64,000 nucleotides of DNA, from NCBI GenBank assembly GCA_964017235.1, contig OZ024930.1, positions 156,116,221 to 156,180,220 of the forward strand, in the 5' to 3' direction. The translations under genes and the position numbers were made by a program. The notes below the pieces were generated by a model that was not told the DNA's origin, searched no databases, and was given only the letters and a program-made list of their open reading frames with translations. Shown here one piece after another: positions 56,672-64,000 of the stretch; the first letter of the stretch is position 1, and the number at the start of each line of letters is the position of its first letter. The stretch is from Sabellastarte sp. h YS-2021. Taxonomy: Eukaryota > Annelida > Polychaeta > Sabellida > Sabellidae.

Positions 56672-57391
56672 TGCCCTTGTTCCACCAAAGGATTAAGCCC
56701 CGATCCTGTCGGCGACCCTTAATCGTGGGTAGTCTTGGAAAAAATGGAAAAAAAATTGACCAATGGGGTGGAAGACAGAATCGGTATGAAGGTCTGGGAT
56801 TAACTACAGATCGGCCTCAGGACGCCCCAGGAGGCCCCAGACAGTCCCTAACTGGTCTGGGACTAAGAACAGACTAAGCCATTTTTCTGGTCGGTTTCAA
56901 CCACGATCCTGTCGTAGACAAACCGACTGGGTCCCAGGACGCCTCAGGCCTCCTGGGACTAAGCCCCGACTAACCCAGGATTAAGTCCCGACCCCACAAG
57001 GTGTCCTGAGGCGTCCCCAGGCGTCCCCAGACCGAGATAGCCGATTTTTGCTTTGCAATGGGACTAAGGGTCGCAGGAAGCCTGGGACTAAGGTATAGAG
57101 GGTCTGGGACTAAGGGTCGGCGACTAAGGGTCGCAGGCGGCCTGGGACAACATAGGACTGTGTAAATTTGATCTGAGGAGGCCTGAGGAAGCCTGGGACT
57201 GGACATTTTGTTTATGGCGGGAAAAAATAATCGGTTGGGGTCGGGAAAAATATCAAACATGTTTGATTTCTCACACAGCCTCAACCGACCACAACCGACC
57301 CTTACAGGAAGCCTGGGACTAAGCATATTTTTGAAACCGACCCTCAAAAACCCTTATTCGGGAACCTTAGTCATGTGGTGGAACACCCACA
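56672..57391. mobile_element. 720-bp non-autonomous element rich in GGGACTAAG, copy 2
   Basis: Inverted relative to 33708-34420 but colinear with it. Ends are TGCCCTTGTTCCACCAAAGG at left and, reversed, TGTGGGTGTTCCACCACATG at right. TAA flanks both sides (56669-56671, 57392-57394). The interior carries many GGGACTAAGGGTCG words plus GCGTCCCCAGGCGTCC. The copies also share GACATTTTGTTTATGGCGGG. The GC-rich interior contrasts with the AT-rich host DNA. Confidence 0.85.
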
Positions 57392-57399
57392 TAAAGTGA

Positions 57400-58089
57400 C
57401 ATTTTCTGTTTATATTGAAAGGGCATGCAAGGTCTGTCTGCATCCAGATTATATTGTTTGACTTTACCTGTTACAAACTTAAATGTATAAAAATAAATAA
57501 GCCAAAGGGCAACCCCCATCATCATAAATTTTTATGCGATTTCCTGTTTTATGATAAAATAAAGGTATTTCCTTATTGTCCATGCATTGTTACAATTATT
57601 AATTACTTTGGTAACATTAAGTTGATAGTTTGAACAAAATGGTCATCATTTTTTGAATGACGTTGCTAGTGAAAACACTCTCTTTGACGCATTTGTTTTC
57701 CCCACCAGTCTAATGAGAGTAGAAATGTAAAATTCGCCACATATCTGAAATTCGGCACATGTGAAAATACTAATAAAATAAATGAATTGTGGTGAGATTT
57801 GTTGAATATATAGTAAATTAAGGCTTTTTGAACTGAAAAATACCAATTTTAAGACAAAAACAACATTTTCTTCATAAAATTAACTAAGGTTTTAGAGGTG
57901 GTGAATTTTAGAATCCTGGCGAATTATAGATTTCTTACTCTATAACTGTGGGTAAAGAGTGAGTTATTATTTTTTTTTCAAGATTGAAATTATAGTGATT
58001 GTGTTTGAGAACTACTTTGAGACAAGACAATATAAGCTTTTTAACCAAATATTCCTAAATTTAATTTATTTAGCGATTGGAGATTGCTT
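57400..58089. other. AT-rich stretch, nothing recognised
   Basis: No gene or repeat recognised. Confidence 0.45.
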
Positions 58090-58102
58090 CATACTTCATA
58101 TA

Positions 58103-58332
58103 GGGGCCACGGTGGCAGAGTGGTAACACTCTCGCCTCCCACCTCTGAGGCCGGGGTTCGATTCCCGTCACGGCCTCAAGTGGGAAAGCTGGTAGTTGTT
58201 TGCCGTTGGTCGGCAGTTTACAGTACAGAACCCTAAAAATATGTATGTACTGGTTTCCTCTACCCTTCCAACTACTCATTGTGATATGACCTGTACAGTG
58301 TTGAAAGTGACGTAAAACCCCAAATAAATAAA
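58103..58332 (+). mobile_element. tRNA-headed SINE with MetaSINE-like tail and perfect target duplication
   Basis: The head reads GGGGCCACGGTGGCAGAGTG (A box) and GGGGTTCGATTCCCGTC (B box), a nearly intact tRNA-like domain. The body holds TACTGGTTTCCTCTACCC, and the tail GTGACGTAAAACCCCAAATA resembles the Meta domain tails of molluscan SINEs. A 13-bp direct repeat, CATACTTCATATA, flanks it at 58090-58102 and 58333-58345, which defines both borders. The perfect duplication suggests recent insertion. It is not a functional tRNA gene. Confidence 0.9.
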
Positions 58333-58424
58333 CATACTTCATATAATTGCAGCATGACAATCCTTAAGAGTTCTCCATTTTCATATATAAATACACAACA
58401 GCTAATAAGGGTTGTTAACGCTTG

Positions 58425-58640
58425 ACAATAGGAGAGGGTGATCAGTTTGATCTCGTCTTACTGTCCTTCTGTCTGAACACTGTTTCACTCTCATAACTCA
58501 AAAACCGTAACATCAATTGAGCTCATATTTGGTGATATATCATATTGTACAGATGGATTCCCCAAACTTTGGTGAAATTTCATTGAAAATTAAAGGAGAG
58601 AGTTTTTCTTATTTTCAATTGGTTTTATACAGAGAAACCT
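58425..58640 (+). repeat. Dispersed repeat family 'GATAGGAGAGGG', copy 2
   Basis: TTAACGCTTGACAATAGGAG, TAACTCAAAAACCGTAACAT and ATTGAGCTCATATTTGG parallel 10990-11230. Confidence 0.7.
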
Positions 58641-58871
58641 ACTTCTCTTTGTCACACACATGACAACTTCATTGTTTAACTTGCGATTTTGCCACCATTT
58701 CTGCATGGATTTTTACACAAAACAACCAGAAGCACTGTAATATTACCTTTCTAACAATTAAAATAACTTATTTGTAGGTTACTAAGAAAATCATGAAGAA
58801 AATATTCTGTTGGGGTATTGATTTAATACTCACATTTGGGATATATAATTCAGGCACGAGAAACAAAAGCA

Positions 58872-58950
58872 AAACTGCCACTGTAGCTCTGTAGTAGAGT
58901 ATTGGATTTGTCATCCTAAGCACCTGGGTTCAAATGCTGTTTGGGTCTGT
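58872..58950 (+). mobile_element. tRNA-like SINE head
   Basis: TAGCTCTGTAGTAGAGTATTGG resembles a tRNA D-arm and A box; CCTGGGTTCAAATGCTG about 40 bases later resembles the T-arm B box. Degraded. A foldback element follows within 20 bases. Confidence 0.5.
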
Positions 58951-58967
58951 TTGTGAATTTTTATATG

Positions 58968-59577
58968 TATATGTCATCATAGAAAGTCCAATCTGGTAGA
59001 ATTTCAAATTCTACCGGTAGAAAGTCCAATTGGAGTTTCTACCGGTAGAAAGTCCAACTGGAGCTTCTACCAATATAAACTCGGTAGAAAGACCAATCTA
59101 GGAGATTTGGGTATTGCTTGGGAGTCCGACATTTAATAAACTTGTTTAATGTTCTAATCTCAGAGGTTTAGGTATGCTCTGTATACCAGAATATAATTGT
59201 TGTAGAAACTCCACATAAGCTTGAAAGAAAGTCCAACTAAAACACAAACAGTGGGCCTTCTATCCATATAAATCTGTCATCTAAGCAAGGTGCAACTTTC
59301 ATAACTGAAGAAAATGCATATTAAAGAAAATATGATGCTGTAAGACCTATTAAGATCCAGCATTTTTGTCACAACTGCCCAGTTGTTGGTCTCAGCATGT
59401 GAAACTTACAGTACTGTCTACACATCCACATCTGTCTACAAAGTTTATTAGATTTCGGACCCCAGGGCAATACCCAAATCTCTTTGATTGGACTTTCTAC
59501 CAGTAGAAACTCCAATTGGACTTTCTACCGGTAGAATTTGAAATTCTACCAGATTGGACTTTCTACCATGACATATA
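58968..59577. mobile_element. ~610-bp foldback element with TTCTACCGGTAGAA palindromes
   Basis: The left arm (58968 to about 59146) and right arm (about 59437-59577) are inverted copies: TATATGTCATcaTAGAAAGT, CCAATCTGGTAGAATTTCAA, then ATTTGGGTATTGC and TTTAATAAAC. The 14-bp perfect palindrome TTCTACCGGTAGAA occurs at 59009-59022, 59037-59050 and 59523-59536. The left arm has one extra repeat of the GAAAGTCCAA module. No coding capacity. The inversion continues through TATATGTCAT, so the exact end and target duplication are unclear. Confidence 0.8.
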
Positions 59578-59599
59578 TATCCTTTATTTATTATTTTAT

Positions 59600-59690
59600 T
59601 AATGCTTGAAGATAAGAGGTTACTGTAATCAGTTCTGTCTGGGTCGTTCTGTCCTGCCTGTACACCTTATAACTCTTACACCTTCTTGCC
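59600..59690 (+). repeat. Dispersed repeat family 'GATAGGAGAGGG', decayed copy 3
   Basis: TTAATGCTTGAAGATAAGAGG, TACTGTAATCAGTTCTGTCT and CCTTATAACTC parallel the other two copies. Confidence 0.5.
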
Positions 59691-59939
59691 CTTAAAAATA
59701 TTTTTACTGATAAATATACCAAACATGCTCTTCAAAATTGTACAACAGATTTGTTACTTTTTTGGGTAAAATTATGTAAAAATAGTAGCCTTTGTGTTAT
59801 ATTGTGAGTCAGCCATTTTTATGACAATAATTTTTACCACTATTATAGGAAGTATAGATCTCCATAGTATATGTTTTGTTGACATAACAAAGAGTAAAAT
59901 GTAAATACATGCAATGGAATATTTTTAAAATGACTTAAG

Positions 59940-60120
59940 TCTGCCCTGCAGTGGTCTTCAAGGTAAGACAAAACTTAGGACAAAATTTTGTCTTAGACCT
60001 TTTTTGAATCCCATTTTGTCTAAGCATAAATTTTGTCTTAACTTTATGACAAAGTTTTTACATTTAAGACTTTTATCTTAGACTTAAGACAAATCTTACA
60101 CTTAAGACCTTTTGTGAATT
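59940..60120. repeat. Cluster of TAAGACAAA / TTTGTCTTA words
   Basis: About ten copies of GTCTTA or TAAGAC in both orientations within 180 bases, including the palindrome GACAAAATTTTGTC near 59980. They lie upstream of the gag-like frame and Harbinger relic and could be subterminal binding sites of a DNA transposon. Confidence 0.5.
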
Positions 60121-60325
60121 GTTGTTAGTGCTTGCATAACGTATCAGTCTGGCAGGGGTTAAAGTGTCAACTTCATAGAGTAATTGTTGTGTAAACATCC
60201 TGTCAATAATGTCTGACACTTCATGAACTCCACCTTCCCACCTTTGCCCCACCCCCAAGCTTCCCACTCTCTGTGCCCTTCATTCGTCATTTGTTTTTGA
60301 CAGGTTAAAAGCATTTGCAGTACAT

Positions 60326-60853
60326 GTGGATTTTAATAATATATTTCTGATTTTAGTGTTTAAAAGAAATATGGCATCTCAGAACTTGGTTTACTGTTCA
60401 AAATGTGGTAATAAACATTCTCATCCTGTTGGAAATAGATGTAAACGCATGCTTAACACCAGTGCTCCAGCAGTGGCTGCCAGTCAGGAGAATTCTGTGA
60501 GTGCAACACACCTTTCATCACAACAAATGGACAGAAGGGACGCAGGTTCGAACCCCAATCACCTGCTTGGGGAAGCTGCACACTCCAGCAAGACAGACAA
60601 CGTGGACACCAAGTTGGACTTGATTTTAAGGAAAATGCAGGATCTAGAGGAGAAAAATGAGCAATTGGAGAGGAAAATCAATCAGCAGGAGCCAATAGTG
60701 TCCTCGTCAAGATTCTCGCATAGCTCTCCAGCAAGGGAGGGCAAGAGCTCCAGAAAGGCTGGCGATGGCGAAAGTATCACTGCAAAGATGCCAGATAAAC
60801 ATCAGAGAGACATTCTACAGAAAGTCATGGTTCTTTGGTTTTATTGGGTTTAA
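60326..60853 (+). pseudogene. Gag-like zinc-knuckle/coiled-coil frame running into Harbinger sequence
   Basis: A 175-codon frame. After a short hydrophobic leader, MASQNLVYCSKCGNKH then PVGNRCKR forms a CxxC...H...C zinc-knuckle-like motif. A Ser-rich linker and a coiled coil follow (TKLDLILRKMQDLEEKNEQL). This combination resembles ORF1/gag proteins of DIRS/Ngaro-type elements, but I cannot prove the family. The last ~25 residues (KMPDKHQRDILQK onward) are instead homologous to the start of the Harbinger transposase at 23745 (MPATDRRDFLQK). The frame is thus composite, with the joint near 60773. Treated as a fossil; function not assigned. Confidence 0.45.
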
Positions 60854-62580
60854 TATTTTGATTTACATTATGATTTGCAGACAGAAAAAGACACATCTCA
60901 AACCAAGATCAGCACCTACCCTACAGCCAGCACCTTCACCGCGACTGCCACCACCTAGGTGAAAAAAGCCACTAAACCCCTGGGTCATGTCCTGGATCCT
61001 TCAAAGAGAAGAAAGAGGATGCTATAGAACCCTCCTGACCAACCTAATACAGACTGATATCCCAGGCTACCAGAATGTTGTCATGATGCCACCTGCATTT
61101 TTACCTCATTGAGGAACACATACACTGTCACATCAAGAAGGCAGTCATCAATTTCAGGAAGCCCTTAGAAGTTGGATTAATAATAATAATAATAATAGTA
61201 GGATTTATATAGCGCAAAATTGATACAAATCCTCTAATGCGCTTGAGTCCAAGAAGGGAGAGTCCAGGGACAGGCATGGGTCGACATCTAAAAAGCGCCC
61301 GCCAGGGTATAACTAAGGTGGGGGGTATGCCAGCTGGCTTCTGAAACCATCTATTGTTTGCTGAGATCTGACAGTCTGTGGCAGCTTGTTCCATTCGGCT
61401 GGTGCAGCTACTGCAAAGCCACGTCTTCCTATGTGCTTATTAGGGCGGGTTGAGGAGATAGATAGCCTGTTGCCACGAGTGAGACTGCTCGATCTTATTA
61501 AAGCTGAAAGATACGGGGGCTGTGAAAGATTACTAGCCTTGAATACCAAAAGGTTGTACTTAAACAGGATGCGATGTTGAATTGGGAGCCAGTGGAGTTT
61601 TTTCAGAAAGGGTGTAACATGACTCATTTTGTCAAGTCTGAAGATGATGCGACAAAGAGCATTCTGGACTCTCTGTAGTTTGGCTATGTTGGACTTGCTT
61701 ACCCCATAGAGTAAAGAGTTACAGTAGTCTAGACGACTACTGACCATAGCGTTTGCCAGAAGTATTGCTGTGTCAACTCTAAGGAATTTGCGAATTCGTC
61801 GCAAATCACGAAGATGATAGCAACATGCTCTGCAAACCTTGGCAACATGATTGTCAAAGGAGTTGTCTGAGTCGAAAATAACACCCAGGTTTTTTACTTC
61901 CACTGACGGAGAGATATTGTTTTAGAGGAGTGGAACAGGAACAGATTGAAACTGGCAATAACACTGAGACACCTGGCAACAGGAGACATACACTTTTTAT
62001 ATTATCACTGGCCGGTTGGCCAAAACACCTTGTGTAAATTCATCCCTGTTGTCTGCACAGCCTTCCTTCCTGAATTCTAGGAAGGCTATTTGACATGCCC
62101 TACTGACCCTGAAAACTGGAAAAAGGTGGAGAAGTTCAGAACCAGATGGAATGCCCCCCCCACCCCACCCCCCCCACCCCCCACCCTCTTAGGCCACTAG
62201 ATGGGGAACATATCACCATAAAGAAGCACGAGAAATATGGGAGTGAATATTACTACAAGGCCTTCTTTTCCCTGGTGCTGCTAGTCCTGGTTGATGCAGA
62301 ATACAGATTCCTATGGGCAGATCTTGCGTTAACTGGATCGTATCAGATGCACAGATTTTTTACCACAGCTAGTTGAGGATCAAGGATGGCACCTTGGGGC
62401 TTCTGCCACCTGAACCACTGTTGGAGGGAGGGCAAGATTTGCACTATTTCTTGCTGGGTGATGATGCCTTTGCCTTGATGCCATGGATGGTGAAACCCTA
62501 CAGAAGAAGACAACTCACAAGAGAAGAGAGAATAGCAAACTGCAGGATCTCCATAGGCAGGAGGGTAGTGTAGAATACAT
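60774..62580 (+). pseudogene. PIF/Harbinger transposase relic, split by a LINE
   Basis: The start MPDKHQRDILQK (60788) matches the minus copy at 23745. Next come PWVMSWILQREERGCYRTLL and DIPGYQNVVMMPPAFL (61000-61100), the N-terminal part before the HTH. A LINE interrupts at about 61165-61920. After it ITLRHLATGD resumes at about 61950, the conserved LRxLATG motif. Then follow LDGEHITIKKH, SEYYYKAFFSLVLLVLVDA, LWADLAL (first Asp), GGQDLHYFLLGDDAFALMPW (second Asp) and RQLTREERIANCRIS (to 62573). The final Glu region is lost. Several frameshifts are present. It is longer than the 23-kb copy, which lacks the N-terminal part. Confidence 0.85.
61165..61920 (-). mobile_element. CR1/L2-like LINE, 5'-truncated, inserted in Harbinger
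   Basis: The minus-strand frame 61903-61313 is open for 196 codons: VKNLGVIFDSDNSFDNHV, AMVSSRLDYCNSLLYG, LQRVQNALCRIIF, LKKLHWLPIQHRILFK, APAEWNKLPQTVR. This is the region after the YADD box through the C-terminus of ORF2. The 3' end is a GCGCTATATAAATCC motif plus (ATT)n tail at 61174-61200. A TTAGAAGTTGGA/TTAGAGGAGTGGA pair flanks it, a possible diverged target duplication. It is antisense to the transposase and therefore inserted later. Confidence 0.85.
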
Positions 62581-62599
62581 ACACAGTAGGTCTACTTCT

Positions 62600-63830
62600 G
62601 TTGCTGCTTAGGCTCAGATGACTATTGGGGAGGCTGGGGCTGGGCCGGCTGCTGCTGCTGAGGATCCTGCTGCACAGTGGTTGTTGAAGGAGAGGCTGCT
62701 GGTTGATGCGGGTCACTTAGTGAAAACAGTTGAGGTGTATTGATCTGCTGCTAGCTCATGACTGACTGTAGATTTCCAAAAAGTCCTGGTAAGTTTGGTA
62801 AACTTTCTTCGCCTGTGGCAGAGGCACCTGACAGTGGGTTGAAATCCTTTGTCTGAGTCAGTTTGAAAGTAAGTGATCTTGAAGGCCCAGCTTATAGGTC
62901 CTCAATAACTACAAAGCAAGTCAGCTGCCCTCTGGGTTGCTGCTGTGCTCTGGGTGCCACTTGGCTCTGCTGAGCTGGTTGGGTGACCTGGCTTGCTGTC
63001 ATCTGAGTCTCTAGAATAGTTAAGATGTACTCCTACCAACAGGTGCCGGTTGCTGTGGCTGTTGAAAAGTCTGTGGCGCATATGTGGAAGTGGCACTGGA
63101 TCTCCTGGAAAGTGTAGATTGCTGAAGTTGCTGGCATGCTTGTGGTCCCACTTAAAAGTTTCACAGCCTCGTGAGTGAATGTTTGAAAATTTCTTTCTTC
63201 TGAAGCCTCAACCTAAGATGCCAGGCACATAGACGGCGAATTTTGGTTTCCTTCATCTATCCGAACCCTCGATTATCCGACCCAATTGTATGTCTCCCAT
63301 TGGGTTTGGATAATTGAGGTTCTGCTATAGTTGTACAAGGCTGTTCTGGTGGTCTGCTGCCTTGGCCCTAGAAAAGATGACAGCATGGTTTTCATCTGTG
63401 CAAATTTGTTCATGACCTGCTAGTCGACTGTTGAATGCTGGGAAACTGAACTGGGGCTTGTAACTGAAGGCTGTATTGTAGTGTCAGATTGCATGCTGAT
63501 CCTGATACTATCCATGTCTGCTGAACCTCTGGAGATGCCGTGAGCCGAGGCAGTGGATGCACTGGCTCCTCAGGCTGGAGACTTGAAGGTTGAAGAACTG
63601 TGGAGTCCCTTGCATCTGATGTGTGTCTTTTTTGCTGATCAAGCATGACAAGCCAGGAAATTACAACCAATCCTAAACAACTCTGTAAACATTGCTCCCC
63701 GAAACATCCATAGTTATCGACAAGATGGCCCTGGTGGAATACCCCAATTGACCTGGAGGAGGGCAACCTGGATTGGCATAACCCTCCACCCAATGAGCCA
63801 TCAATAGGATACATACTTTCTGGATCTCAA
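62600..63830 (-). pseudogene. Second (Pro/Gln-rich) gene of the plus-strand Harbinger copy, decayed
   Basis: Opposed to the transposase, as in PIF/Harbinger elements. It shares blocks with 22040-22480: ATGAGCTAGCAGCAGATCAA, CCCCAGCCTCCCCA and GAGGAGCCAGTGCATC. Surviving frames (63096-62902, 63814-63410) are rich in Ser, Pro and Gln, for example SSLQPEEPVHPLPRLTASPE. No DNA-binding fold can be recognised, so the Myb-like partner role is an inference from layout. Confidence 0.5.
63245..63335. mobile_element. Pogo/Tigger-like MITE end (weak)
   Basis: TCTATCCGAACCCTCGATTATCC and GGATAATTGAGGTTCTGCTA are inverted relatives, as in short pogo-type elements. Probably a second small insertion inside the Harbinger copy. 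Confidence 0.4.
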
Positions 63831-64000
63831 TGGCAAACTCACAGGCCACGCAGCCCATGTAACCTAAGAAAAAAATGCAATTTTTTTCAACAAAGGTGTG
63901 TGTTCACATGACTCCAATCATGGCAGCTATATACAAATTTGTAATGTCTGTGAAGAGAAATGTCTCATCTTGAGCGTGTCTTTATAAGTCCAAAACCAGC

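Noticed and set aside
58103-58175. Functional tRNA gene
   Set aside because: Head of a SINE with a defined tail and target duplication; the fold is tRNA-like only.
60541-60560. tRNA B box (GGTTCGAACCCC) inside the gag-like frame
   Set aside because: No A box at the right distance, and the surrounding frame is open; probably chance or a relic.
62150-62185. Pro/His-rich coding start in the C-rich run
   Set aside because: Low-complexity poly-C in a decayed transposase; the frame there is an artefact.
47490-64000. Exon 1 of gene A
   Set aside because: Searched by eye on the minus strand for a signal peptide and HNELR-type exon; none found, so it is probably outside the window.

Overview
The window looks like nuclear DNA of a marine lophotrochozoan, most likely a mollusc. 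It is AT-rich and intron-rich. It is crowded with CR1/L2-type and Tx1-type LINE remains, a tRNA-headed SINE with a MetaSINE-like tail, 5S-headed SINEs, PIF/Harbinger transposons with MITE-like relatives, a DIRS/Ngaro-type retroelement and several ~150-bp tandem arrays. The species call is an inference from repeat types and protein flavour.

The only host genes I can support are two tandem paralogues on the minus strand encoding secreted CAP-superfamily (CRISP/SCP) proteins. Gene A runs from beyond the right edge or a far upstream exon to 39300; seven exons are visible (47486-47235, 46049-45928, 44905-44814, 44491-44456, 41700-41611, 40994-40884, 39445-39300). They encode the end of the CAP domain, a Cys-rich hinge, an EGF-like module, a ShK-like module and a hydrophobic C-terminus. 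Gene B has five visible exons (32883-32623, 7754-7503, 5212-5091, 4352-4261, 3812-3777): signal peptide, furin-like site, CAP domain and hinge. Its EGF/ShK part is off the left edge or lost. Splice phases of the two genes agree exon by exon. Intron 1 of gene B is about 24.9 kb and holds much of the mobile DNA in the window.

Layout. 1-2789: 3' end of a DIRS/Ngaro-type YR retroelement with split direct repeats. 3435-7754: gene B exons 5 to 2 with LINE and SINE pieces. 7755-32622: gene B intron 1, with a ~155-bp tandem array, a Tx1-like LINE (17205-20650), a deleted Harbinger copy (about 21900-24150, minus), MITEs, other tandem repeats and a Penelope-like fragment. 32623-32883: gene B exon 1. 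33.7-39.3 kb: intergenic, with two MITEs, an alternating inverted-repeat block and a LINE tail. 39300-47486: gene A. 47.5-64 kb: upstream or intron-1 DNA of gene A, with MITEs, SINEs, a foldback element and a second Harbinger copy (plus strand) split by a LINE.

I see no complete autonomous DNA transposon, no functional RNA gene, no CRISPR array and no clear undescribed system. The best leads are the CAP-EGF-ShK gene pair with uneven exon divergence, MITE copies lying against gene A splice sites, the 713/720-bp TAA-flanked element packed with GGGACTAAG motifs, and the ORF that runs from a gag-like protein into a Harbinger transposase start.
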